Below the pieces are notes generated by a model that was given only the letters and a program-made list of their open reading frames with translations, had not been told where the DNA came from and did not search any database. From Oscillospiraceae bacterium (GTDB taxonomy: Bacteria > Bacillota_A > Clostridia > Oscillospirales > CAG-272), in contig SVUD01000001.1 in assembly GCA_015063445.1 (NCBI GenBank), positions 33,871 through 97,870 on the forward strand: DNA of 64,000 nt. The letters are read 5' to 3'. Made by a program: the position numbers and the translations under genes. This document shows, piece by piece, positions 16,658-24,482 of this stretch; position 1 is the first letter of the stretch, and every line of letters starts with the position of its first letter.

Positions 16658-17044
16658 TTACAAAAATGCTAAAATTTCGCAAACAATCCACATACATAAT
16701 CCAAATACTGCAATTATAAAATGAATAGACGCTGATTTTAACGACATTTTTTCATATAGCTCTTCTTTGGTTTCATATGTTAATTCTTTTCTTTTTCTCC
16801 ATTCTATGACATTCCAAGTTTTGTCGATAGCAAAAATAGGAATTTTTCCGGTTTTATAAGTTATTAGCCTTGTAAGCGATATAAACGAACCTGCAAAGTA
16901 TAGACCCGCAACCGGTGTTACATGATGAAAAAACAACGATATTATCGACACAAAAAACAGAATCATTGTTATGGCGAACATTAGCTTATACCGTGCAACT
17001 ATCATATTCTTAACGTAAGAGTATATCTTTTTCATTTCCACCAT
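16658..17044 (-). CDS. Small membrane protein, unknown function
   Basis: 128 residues with three hydrophobic segments (about 22-38, 44-62 and 106-127) around a charged cytoplasmic loop (WRKRKELTYETKEELYEK). No family recognised. Two ATG codons, at 17044 and 17035, are possible; neither has a clear ribosome site. It lies 61 bases after the candidate immunity gene at 17106 in the same direction and may be a second, membrane-located immunity protein. AT-rich like the rest of the island. Confidence 0.55.
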   Translation of the reverse strand: MVEMKKIYSYVKNMIVARYKLMFAITMILFFVSIISLFFHHVTPVAGLYFAGSFISLTRLITYKTGKIPIFAIDKTWNVIEWRKRKELTYETKEELYEKMSLKSASIHFIIAVFGLCMWIVCEILAFL

Positions 17045-17105
17045 TCTCGCTTTCTGCCATATTCAACAAAACTATATTGCAACAGCAACCAAGAAAAACA
17101 ATCTA

Positions 17106-17552
17106 TTATTTTAGTTTATGGGTATACAAGCAATAACGATTCTCCTCCGAATTTGTTTCATGAGTATAGATAACGCTCCAACTGAATGTATCATCAAATA
17201 TATACACATCTTCGGGAAGTTCTGACTTGAAATTTTCGAGCCAAGCATCCACAAAAAGAACGCTGCTTTTCGGAAATTTCCAATAATCAGGAATTAATAT
17301 TCTTTCACACGAATGTATGTCCCACATAACAAAAACGTTTCGTTTTTCTTGTAATAGTCTATCCGCTTCAGCTTCTGTAATCATTACTGTCACTATCAAA
17401 AAATCCCAGAGATAACCCGTATAACACAATCCATCACAAAATATGTTTTTTTGTTCAATGTTCTCCTTGAAGTACGGAGAATTTGTGTTTACAAAAGTGT
17501 CGATATACTTGCAACGCAACGTATTTGATTTTTTATCATCTAACACAGTCAT
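17106..17552 (-). CDS. Candidate immunity protein for the RHS tip at 17563
   Basis: 148 residues, cytosolic and acidic, with no signal peptide. The C-terminal part has FDDTFSWSVIYTHE, a Trp/His pattern seen in small immunity-like proteins, but I cannot name a family. The start ATG at 17550-17552 follows GGAG, and it begins only ten bases after the stop codon of the RHS toxin tip at 17563-17871. That is the standard order of a polymorphic toxin and its immunity gene, and is the main evidence for function. An earlier in-frame start would overlap the toxin tip. Confidence 0.65.
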   Translation of the reverse strand: MTVLDDKKSNTLRCKYIDTFVNTNSPYFKENIEQKNIFCDGLCYTGYLWDFLIVTVMITEAEADRLLQEKRNVFVMWDIHSCERILIPDYWKFPKSSVLFVDAWLENFKSELPEDVYIFDDTFSWSVIYTHETNSEENRYCLYTHKLK

Positions 17553-17562
17553 TCTTTTTCTC

Positions 17563-17871
17563 CTAATCAAAAAATTTGATCGTACCTTTAATACCATTGC
17601 TTGTAACATAATTAATGTGTTCGTAATTATGAGGATTGGGGAACTTATGAGCGTTATCTATCCTTACGTTACACGAGTTTTCTTCCGCAAGAAGCCTTCC
17701 ACCGTCATAATAATAGTTGGTTGTAACACCGTTCTTGGTTTTACTTGTTCTGTATCCGTTTTCGTCATGTGCAAACGAATACGTTACCCCGCCTTTAATT
17801 GCGGTTTCAAGCTGTCTGCTGTTCCATGCAAACGTGTAGCTCGTGCCATTGTTGTACGTAATCGTATTGTT
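17563..17871 (-). pseudogene. RHS/YD-repeat toxin, C-terminal tip only
   Basis: 102 codons. It opens with the end of an RHS core: YTFAWNSRQLETAIKGG, YSFAHDENGYRTSKT and TTNYYYDGGRLLAE are classical YD-repeat units. After LLAE the sequence switches to a short, unrelated tail containing FPNPHNYEHINYVTSNGIKG, the position where polymorphic toxins carry their toxic domain. An in-frame TAA at 17872-17874 lies directly upstream, so the thousands of codons of a normal RHS protein are missing. The remaining tip may be a silent cassette able to recombine with an expressed RHS gene elsewhere, or decay. The tail motif is not one I can assign to a named toxin fold. Confidence 0.8.
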
Positions 17872-17934
17872 TTAAGAGGCAAAATTTAGTCAATTCTTGT
17901 TATTTTTGCAAGCAATTGTTTTCATTTTGCCTCT
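17843..17934. repeat. 92-bp boundary repeat, copy B
   Basis: Second copy of the repeat at 15873-15964. Its inner 60 bp (17875-17934) have perfect 11-bp inverted ends, AGAGGCAAAAT and ATTTTGCCTCT. The repeat spans the 5' edge of the RHS tip (YNNGT codons) and the non-coding DNA before it, so it marks a recombination or insertion boundary. The small size and inverted ends would also fit a MITE-like element. Confidence 0.85.
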
Positions 17935-18014
17935 TGTTGCTTTGTGTTTGAGTGTTTCTCGATGTACTTGTGCATCAAAACATTTTGCCTTCAATCACTT
18001 ACGTTTCATAAAAT

Positions 18015-18138
18015 CTATTCTTTTGAATCTTCCCAGCCAAACGAACTTTGAAACTTGTTAAAGCAATCTTCACATATCCAGCTTTGGCTTTTTTCTTCAT
18101 AAACTTTGGTGGTAATCTTTTTTAATTTTTTTATCCAT
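18015..18138 (-). pseudogene. Zinc-ribbon fragment, frameshifted
   Basis: ATG at 18136-18138 with GGAGTG upstream reads MDKKIKK and soon stops. One base out of phase, the frame gives ITTKVYEEKSQSWICEDCFN and ends at 18015. WICEDCFN matches WICETCYND at the C-terminus of the 227-residue protein at 19407-20090, so this is probably the remnant of a related gene. A one-base shift in an A-rich stretch explains the frame change. It lies 21 bases after the DUF4279-like gene. Confidence 0.5.
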
Positions 18139-18159
18139 TTTTACACTCCGTAGTGATAA

Positions 18160-18636
18160 CTACTCAAAATCAAAACGCATGTCAACAGACAAACCTACCG
18201 ATGCGAAAAGCGAAATTTGATCTTGCGATAGAGCTAAGAACGGAATTTCTCTGCCTTTTGAAGAGACTATAATACTTAAACTAAGAGACAAATTTTCCAA
18301 AGCGCATAGTTCGGTGAATTCTTGCTTTCTGCTAACTACTATTTTTTCTACATCGAGCAACGTTTCGTTAAAATCATCAAAGCCTCCTCTGCCATAGCCC
18401 CAGCATGCGTGTATTATGAAAGGATGGGGAGATTGTTCTTGAGGGATTACAGTGAAATTCTTAGAATCTGTTCCAAAATCCTTAAAGTATACTTTTCCTT
18501 TACTTACCCTGGGTGCTTCTGAATATATCGGCTGAAGATTCAATACATTGCTGACATTATCTCTGTCAAAGTCATCTGTATCTCTTTTTGTTAACACAAT
18601 TTCATATTTTACTGAAGTTTTATTTCTCTTTTTCAT
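18160..18636 (-). CDS. DUF4279-like candidate immunity protein
   Basis: 158 residues. The spacing of features fits DUF4279: an N-terminal beta strand (VKYEIVLT), a Trp-containing central motif (ACWGYGRGGFDDFNETLLD), a long helix and the C-terminal pattern IPFLALSQDQISLFASVGLS followed by acidic and aromatic residues. DUF4279 proteins are frequent neighbours of polymorphic toxins and are regarded as immunity proteins. Its ATG overlaps the stop codon of the toxin tail at 18633-18842 by four bases, indicating translational coupling with that toxin. Confidence 0.68.
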   Translation of the reverse strand: MKKRNKTSVKYEIVLTKRDTDDFDRDNVSNVLNLQPIYSEAPRVSKGKVYFKDFGTDSKNFTVIPQEQSPHPFIIHACWGYGRGGFDDFNETLLDVEKIVVSRKQEFTELCALENLSLSLSIIVSSKGREIPFLALSQDQISLFASVGLSVDMRFDFE

Positions 18637-18842
18637 TTCAAAAACAACTCCGTATATATTTCTTTTGCAGTCTCTATGGCAATCAAAACCAGCTCATTGT
18701 TTGAGCGATTCCTAAAAATATTAAATCTACTTCCTTTGTTGCCTACAAAATCTTTCTTTAACTCTTCTGCACCTTTATATCCAAATTTCTGTGCCCATTT
18801 ATTTGCTTCTTTATTGTTTCTTGCTTGTAGTTCTAATAACCT
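18633..18842 (-). pseudogene. Polymorphic toxin C-terminal tail A
   Basis: 69 codons without a start codon, preceded in frame by a TAG at 18843-18845. It contains NKWAQKFGYKGAEELKKDF and VGNKGSRFNIF, a pattern I have seen at the very end of RHS/WXG-type toxins (similar in style to tails annotated as polymorphic toxin type 33; this assignment is tentative). The stop codon overlaps the start of the DUF4279-like gene. It is an orphan toxin tip next to its probable immunity gene. Confidence 0.65.
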
Positions 18843-18857
18843 CTATACGTAAAGGGA

Positions 18858-19154
18858 TTATCTGTCGCCCCTTGTATTCTCCACAATATAACAACCTGGA
18901 TTTAACTCAAATTTATTCAAATCATTTTTGAAAGTATATTTACCTGCAAAACGATATTCTAAAATTGTCTCCGTGCTTCCTACAAAAATTTCTGTTGCAT
19001 TACCATTGTTAGAATCGAAGATAATCGTGCGCAAATATCCACACTCTTCTAACCAAGAATCATATTCTGGTTGCAGAAAAAAGTTTTGCCCATCTACACA
19101 AACCTCGAATTCTTCTCCAATCTGCATCATTTCTATCAATTCATTTATTTTCAT
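18858..19154 (-). CDS. Candidate immunity protein, 98 residues
   Basis: A small, acidic, soluble protein starting MKINELIEMMQIGEEFEV, with a central beta-rich part (FVGSTETILEYRFAGKYTF). No family recognised. The ATG at 19152-19154 has GAGGTG upstream, and that ribosome site overlaps the stop codon of toxin tail B (19163-19165). Position and size are the evidence for an immunity role. Confidence 0.62.
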   Translation of the reverse strand: MKINELIEMMQIGEEFEVCVDGQNFFLQPEYDSWLEECGYLRTIIFDSNNGNATEIFVGSTETILEYRFAGKYTFKNDLNKFELNPGCYIVENTRGDR

Positions 19155-19162
19155 TTGGCACC

Positions 19163-19342
19163 TCAATAAATATCAATTGGTTCGCTTCGTTCTGGCTTTA
19201 TACCGCCCCATTTCCATTTGTGTTTATGCGGAAATTTATGACTATTATTGGGATCTGGGTGATGAAAATCAATATCATATTCAGCTTTACCATCCGAACC
19301 GTAATGACGTGTTTGCTTTAATCCTTTTTTATCAATAAATGT
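19163..19342 (-). pseudogene. Polymorphic toxin C-terminal tail B
   Basis: 59 codons with no start codon, preceded in frame by TAA at 19343-19345. It contains KQTRHYGSDGKAEYDIDFHH and later SHKFPHKHKWKWGG. The 'RHYG.DG.A..DIDF' plus His-rich ending is a recurrent C-terminal tail of RHS and related polymorphic toxins and could supply nuclease-type His/Asp residues. The rest of the toxin is missing. Confidence 0.7.
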
Positions 19343-19406
19343 TTAATTGCTTTTTTACAAAAGTTGAATGCGCAATTCGCGATGTGGATTGTTAAAGTTG
19401 GTCTAT

Positions 19407-20090
19407 TTAATTAGCAGATTTGAGTTCAAAACCATCCTTGCAATCGTTATAACAAGTTTCGCAAATCCATAATTTGTTGTTATCGGTTGTGTATCCTATC
19501 GGTAGTTCATCTGTGCCAATCTCGTTTTGACAAAACTCGCAAACAGGCTTAGCTACTATATCATCTAAAACATCTCTCTTTGTTAATATTTTTTGAGAAA
19601 ACAATTTTTCAAGATGCTTATCCCAGCCTTCTCCAAACCTTATGTAATTTATAGATCCACGTGCTCTTTGACGAACATAAGAATCTTTATCGTTTGCTAA
19701 TAATTTAAGAGTATCAAAATACCTCTTGGGTTTTCTATGCTCTAACAATAAAGTCAACTGCCAACGAGTTTCCATTTGCGGATGTGATAATCCAATTTCT
19801 ATTATTTTTTCAAATTGCTCTTCGGATGAGTAATCTTCTATATGATAGCAGATATTTTCTCCTTCGTTATCAAGTCCCATAACAGTAAGTAAATCGAATA
19901 TTGAGTCGTCATCTAATGCATTTTTATTTACTATTCTCTGACCTGCGAAAAACAATTCATTCCACTTTGGAAAATCATCTTCATACTCTCTCAAAACTTG
20001 ATTCAACCCTTTTTCGTTATAGTCATCCTGCGTCTTGTTTAGTTCTTCTATCATCCATTGCCAAAATTCATTTAATAGTTGTTTTATCAT
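19407..20090 (-). CDS. HEAT-like repeat protein with C-terminal zinc ribbon (candidate immunity)
   Basis: 227 residues. Residues 1-165 are helical, with a HEAT-repeat-like part (IGLSHPQMETRWQLTLLLEH, then KDSYVRQRARGSI). Residues 180-222 form a zinc ribbon with CEFCQNEIG and WICETCYNDC, i.e. two CxxC pairs. The ATG at 20088-20090 follows GGAGG. The gene begins 15 bases after the stop codon of toxin tail C, so it is a candidate immunity protein. A related zinc-ribbon fragment at 18015-18138 suggests the family has been duplicated in this island. Confidence 0.62.
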   Translation of the reverse strand: MIKQLLNEFWQWMIEELNKTQDDYNEKGLNQVLREYEDDFPKWNELFFAGQRIVNKNALDDDSIFDLLTVMGLDNEGENICYHIEDYSSEEQFEKIIEIGLSHPQMETRWQLTLLLEHRKPKRYFDTLKLLANDKDSYVRQRARGSINYIRFGEGWDKHLEKLFSQKILTKRDVLDDIVAKPVCEFCQNEIGTDELPIGYTTDNNKLWICETCYNDCKDGFELKSAN

Positions 20091-20105
20091 AATTACCTCC
20101 AATAA

Positions 20106-20264
20106 CTAGTATATAGGAAAACCATGTATTCCATCTTCACTAAAATGAATCTCTATTGTTCGTCCATCGCTTAATGTACCTATTCGTACATTTGCTCTTT
20201 TTGGTTTACGTTGGCTGTTTATGCTTCCGTTGTGGTTAATACTACAATATAATTGTACCATATA
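20106..20264 (-). pseudogene. Polymorphic toxin C-terminal tail C
   Basis: 52 codons, preceded in frame by TGA at 20265-20267. It has NGSINSQRKPKRANVRIG and TLSDGRTIEIHFSEDGIHGF, the style of a small nuclease-like toxin tip. An ATG two codons in could start a short peptide, but no ribosome site is visible. Order and direction match the other tip/immunity pairs. Confidence 0.55.
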
Positions 20265-20267
20265 TCA

Positions 20268-20509
20268 CGGCGCTTGAAAAGAGGTAAAAAGCGTTTTTAA
20301 CAATATGCATAATGATATTCGTCAAAATCATCTAAAAAATTCCTTCATATATAAATACCCTAAAAATAGTCAAAACGTTACAAAAAAATCGAAAAAAATT
20401 TATTTTCAGCGTTTTGCACAAAGTGCTTTGTAGATTTTGACGAAGAAAAAACGGTTTTTTCACCTTACTTGTTTCGGTGATAGGAAAAGAAATCTTAATA
20501 ATATCTTCA
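20268..20509. other. Intergenic region, no gene seen
   Basis: AT-rich DNA between the divergent toxin island and the plus-strand gene at 20592. I see no reading frame, repeat or strong hairpin. Confidence 0.6.
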
Positions 20510-20538
20510 TTGACTTTTAAGCCAAAAAATGCTATACT
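20510..20538 (+). promoter_or_regulatory. Promoter of the membrane protein gene at 20592
   Basis: TTGACT (20510-20515), a 17-bp spacer, then TATACT (20533-20538). Confidence 0.75.
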
Positions 20539-20591
20539 CTTTCTTGTAAAACGTTTTGCAAGGCAAAATCAGAACACGGAGCAAAGCAGAT

Positions 20592-21482
20592 ATGGAAAAT
20601 TACAACGATAAAAACGAGGAGATAAAAAACAGCTCCCAAGAAAAGCAGGAGCGAGATATATTCGAGCGCACCTCTCACTACGATCCTCTCGCAAAAAATG
20701 AAGAGGCTTCCGAGGCATCGTATGCCGATGCGGGAAAATCCGACGGAGATATCAAGATCACCTCACCGTTTTTAAAAAAGCTTGAAAACTTTTTCTACCA
20801 CTACAAATGGCACACGATAATAGCCGCATTTTTCGTTTTTGTTATCACGCTATGCGTGGTACAGACCTGCAAAAGAACCTCTTACGATGCATACGTTTTG
20901 TATGCGGGCGGCAAGAACTTGCGCACTTTGGAGGAAGGCGAGACCGAATCAACCTGTACCATTCTTTACAAGTCCGCAGGACTTTACGTCGGTGATTACA
21001 ATTCCGACCAAGAGAGAAATCTCTCGCTTCTCGACATATATCTTCCCTCTGACGATGAGATAAAGGAGCTTGAGAAGGAAGGCAACGTTCCATACAATCT
21101 TCTCAAGGATAATGACGAGCTTTTCCGCAATAATATGCTTTCGGGCAACTACTATGTTTGTATGATATCCAAATATCTTCTCGACGAGTGGACTAACAAA
21201 GGCACCAACCCCTTTGCCCCCGTATCCCTTTATCTTCCCGAGGGCGCAAAAATAGCGAGCGGTGAAAACGACGAGGGCTACCGACTTGCCTCCGAATACG
21301 GAGTGTATCTTTCGTCAACGCCCTTAAAGGACAAGCCCGGCTTCAAATATCTGCCCGAGGATACCGTTTTGTGCTTCAGAAAATATTCGAAAGCCGCAGC
21401 TCCCGGAAAACGAGGCAAGACAGTCTATGACAATTCCGAAAAGCTCTTCCGCGCTATGCTCGTCGGAAAAATTTACGAGTGA
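20592..21482 (+). CDS. Single-pass membrane protein, unknown function
   Basis: 296 residues. The first 70 are charged and probably disordered. One membrane segment (TIIAAFFVFVITLCVV, around residues 81-96) follows, then a soluble outer domain of about 200 residues beginning with TSYDAYVLYAGGKNLRTL. The outer part has features seen in Clostridia proteins of unknown role that are lone genes near peptidases. The ATG at 20592 is chosen over an upstream TTG at 20556 because GGAG lies upstream and the promoter is well placed. No family recognised. Confidence 0.7.
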   Translation: MENYNDKNEEIKNSSQEKQERDIFERTSHYDPLAKNEEASEASYADAGKSDGDIKITSPFLKKLENFFYHYKWHTIIAAFFVFVITLCVVQTCKRTSYDAYVLYAGGKNLRTLEEGETESTCTILYKSAGLYVGDYNSDQERNLSLLDIYLPSDDEIKELEKEGNVPYNLLKDNDELFRNNMLSGNYYVCMISKYLLDEWTNKGTNPFAPVSLYLPEGAKIASGENDEGYRLASEYGVYLSSTPLKDKPGFKYLPEDTVLCFRKYSKAAAPGKRGKTVYDNSEKLFRAMLVGKIYE

Positions 21483-21519
21483 TCAAGAAAAATACCGTAA
21501 TTTGTAAATAAATAATAAC

Positions 21520-21563
21520 AAAAAGGCGATTGTCCGTTCGTTTTTCGGGCAACCGTCTTTTTA
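21520..21563. terminator. Bidirectional terminator
   Basis: An imperfect hairpin with arms AAAAAGGCGaTTGtCCG and CGGgCAAcCGtCTTTTT, with an A run and a T run at its ends. It lies between the convergent membrane protein and M16C protease genes. Confidence 0.82.
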
Positions 21564-21577
21564 TTATTCGTTGTTTT

Positions 21578-24466
21578 TTAAATCTCTATAATGTTATCTA
21601 TTTTATCCTTGGCTGCGTCAAGCTGCGCCTTGCCGCCTATAATGCAAATTCCCGAGCTTGCTATAATTTTCTTAAGCATATCGGCTATTTTCATCATATC
21701 CTCGGGTGAAGCGTTGAGAATTTCACGTCTTTGGCGCGCCTTATCCTCATAGCTCTCACCTCTTAAACGTAACGCTACTGTCATAGCGCCGATAACCTTA
21801 GGCGTAAGAAGAACTTCGGAATCTCCTATCGCTCCTATTATGAAATTATCAAGATTATCTGTATTCTTTGCGAACTCGGTGAGGAATTCGGGCGTTTGCT
21901 TGAATATATCGGCAGAGCGGTTAGCGTCGGGATCACGGTAGGTATAGAATCCAACCATGCCGTTTTGTCTTTTAATAAAGCCTGCGCCGTATGCGCCGCC
22001 CTGAACTCTTATCGCATTCCACAAAAATTCATATGAAATTATCGATCTCGCGACACCGAGCGAGCCCTGTACGCTCTCAGCGCAGCTTAACACGTCCCCC
22101 GACATTGAGGCGAAGGATATCGCCGCGGGAATGAGTATTCCCTCCCGTCTTACGCCGAGAGGCTCTATTTTGCTTCCTCTCTCAAAATCGCTGCCGATCG
22201 GGAATATGGAAATAAGCTTCTTTTCATATCCGTCCTGCTTTTCTCCCGAATAATACACCGTGAGTCTTTTTCTTGTGAATATTCTTTCAACAAGACCGTA
22301 TAAACACTCGGAAAGCGCTGATGCGTGTGAAGAATAATCCGAATCCAATGCTCGAAGCTTAAGATAATTCTCTATTCCCTCGATATGCTCGGTTACAGCA
22401 GATTCACGGCTGACGTAGGCGGAAGCTCTTAAAAACGCCGCCGAATGTCCCGCCGCGGATATGCTCTCCTGAGCGCCTATTTTCATCTGTCTTATAATCT
22501 TTCCGATAGAATCGCTATCGTCAAAGCGAGAGGCAAGAAGAACCTCTTTTACAATATCCGCAACCGAATCAAGCTTTGTGGCAAGCGAGCTTACGGCAAC
22601 CTGAAAATACGGTGTTACTACGCCGTTCTTAGTAGAAACAAGCGTACCCGTGCTGAAATTGCCAAGCTCGGTTTTGATTTTTGTCTGCAGCTCTGCGGCG
22701 CTGTGCGAATCGGTCGCAACGTTCTTATAAAGCTCGGTCAAAATCGACGTAGCAAAAAGGCCGCGCTCGTCAAAATCGGATATATCGAAAAGAAGAGTCG
22801 TATATACGATACCTCTCGAATTTGTTTCGGTAAACACGGTCTCGACTCCGTCTGTCAAGCCTTCTTCGAAATCGTGCCTTTCGGGAAGCTCGCTGATATC
22901 CGAAACCGAAACCATAGGTATCGTAGCGAGCGCATCGGGAGAGTCGGGTGTTTTTTGCCACTGTTCAATAAGCTCGGTGCGTTTTATTATCTCTTCAAGC
23001 TCCTCGGTGCTCATCGAAGCCTTGATACCAGCAAGTCTTTCCTTTTCCTCACGGTCTCTCGCCTCTCCTAAAGTTGCCGAGGGTATCATATAAAGCGTTG
23101 CGCTGTGCGTTGATTTAAGAATATATTTTTCAAGTATTTTCTCGTAAAAATCGGTGTCAAGCATATCACGAAGGTAAGCTATATCCTCTTCAAACGAGAG
23201 TCCTTCCTTGGGGTCGCCGCCGTAAAGCCACGTATCGAGCGCGGATATCGAATACGCAATTCCGGCGGGGAAGGTCGCCATATCCTGCTCTCTGACTCTG
23301 AATTCAAGAGAATTAAACGAAGCCTTCAAAACGGTTTTGTCTATTCCCTTTTTAACAAGCTCGGATATCGTTTCGAGCGCCAAGCTCTTTGCCCTTTCCA
23401 TATCCTCGCGTCTTACGTTTTTGATCTCTATTATAACAGAGTTATCTCTTATCCCGTCGTAAGGAACGAAGTACACGTCCTCGCAAAGTCCCGAATCAAG
23501 AATAGTCTTTTTAAACGGTGAATCGTTCGTACCCGCAATGGCGTCCGTAGCTATCGCAAGAGCGACCGAAAGCCGTCTTTCGAGGTATGACGAGGTTGCG
23601 AAGCCGAGGCAAACGCGCGCCTTGCCGACAGGGTCCTCAGTAGGAGATATTTCGTATTCTACCGTCTTTTCGACGTGACCGCATCTTTCAAGCGCGGGAA
23701 TCTCACTGTTTATCTCAAGATAATCGTATTCACCGAGAAACGAATCTAAAAGAGCAAGCGTTTTATCTATATCAACGCTGCCGTCAAGTATTATCCGAGC
23801 GTTTGAGGGATGATAGTATCTTGCGTGCGCGGCGACAAAATCCTCGTATGTCAAGGTAGGAATATATTTCGGGTTACCGCCCGAATCCTTGCCGTAGCAA
23901 TTGCCTCGGTAAAGCATTGAGGACATCTCGCTCATCTCAACCTCGTCGGCAGACGAGTAAGCGCCCTTCATCTCATTAAAGACGACGCCCTTATATATCA
24001 TATCGTCATCTTTATTATGAAGCTCGTAATGCCAGCCCTCCTGATAAAATATCTCGGGCTTCCTTACGGCAAGCGGATGCAAAACCGCATCCATATAAAT
24101 GTCTACGAGATTCAAAAAATCCTTTTCGTTCTTAGACGAAACGGGGTACATCGTTTTATCGGGGAAGGTAAATGCGTTGAGGAAGGTCTTAAGCGAGCCC
24201 TTAAGAAGCTCGACGAACGGCTCCTTAACGGGATATTTTTCCGAGCCGCAAAGCACCGAATGCTCGAGAATGTGAAAAACTCCCGTATCATCCTCGGGAA
24301 TAGTTTTGAACGCTATGGCAAAGGTCTTGTTCGAATCATCTCTGTCTATGAACAAAAGCTTCGCTCCGTTCTTTTTATAAACCGCCTCGTGCAAGGTTCC
24401 TCTAAGCTCGGGAATCTCTCTCGAGGATATAAATTCAAAGCCGTGTAAATTACCGTTCAGCTTCAT
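21578..24466 (-). CDS. M16C family metallopeptidase (presequence-protease type)
   Basis: 962 residues, the full length of the PreP/CYM1 group, in which two M16 halves form a closed chamber. The inverted zinc motif HILEH is at residues 65-69 and the third ligand Glu lies in the NEMKGAYSS region about 95 residues later. The middle contains the M16C-associated domain. No signal peptide is seen, so the enzyme is probably cytosolic and degrades peptides. The start has GAAAGG upstream. The gene lies 16 bases after the hydrolase gene at 24483-25439, in one minus-strand operon with the XRE regulator. Confidence 0.92.
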   Translation of the reverse strand: MKLNGNLHGFEFISSREIPELRGTLHEAVYKKNGAKLLFIDRDDSNKTFAIAFKTIPEDDTGVFHILEHSVLCGSEKYPVKEPFVELLKGSLKTFLNAFTFPDKTMYPVSSKNEKDFLNLVDIYMDAVLHPLAVRKPEIFYQEGWHYELHNKDDDMIYKGVVFNEMKGAYSSADEVEMSEMSSMLYRGNCYGKDSGGNPKYIPTLTYEDFVAAHARYYHPSNARIILDGSVDIDKTLALLDSFLGEYDYLEINSEIPALERCGHVEKTVEYEISPTEDPVGKARVCLGFATSSYLERRLSVALAIATDAIAGTNDSPFKKTILDSGLCEDVYFVPYDGIRDNSVIIEIKNVRREDMERAKSLALETISELVKKGIDKTVLKASFNSLEFRVREQDMATFPAGIAYSISALDTWLYGGDPKEGLSFEEDIAYLRDMLDTDFYEKILEKYILKSTHSATLYMIPSATLGEARDREEKERLAGIKASMSTEELEEIIKRTELIEQWQKTPDSPDALATIPMVSVSDISELPERHDFEEGLTDGVETVFTETNSRGIVYTTLLFDISDFDERGLFATSILTELYKNVATDSHSAAELQTKIKTELGNFSTGTLVSTKNGVVTPYFQVAVSSLATKLDSVADIVKEVLLASRFDDSDSIGKIIRQMKIGAQESISAAGHSAAFLRASAYVSRESAVTEHIEGIENYLKLRALDSDYSSHASALSECLYGLVERIFTRKRLTVYYSGEKQDGYEKKLISIFPIGSDFERGSKIEPLGVRREGILIPAAISFASMSGDVLSCAESVQGSLGVARSIISYEFLWNAIRVQGGAYGAGFIKRQNGMVGFYTYRDPDANRSADIFKQTPEFLTEFAKNTDNLDNFIIGAIGDSEVLLTPKVIGAMTVALRLRGESYEDKARQRREILNASPEDMMKIADMLKKIIASSGICIIGGKAQLDAAKDKIDNIIEI

Positions 24467-24482
24467 TTTTATCGCCTTTCAT

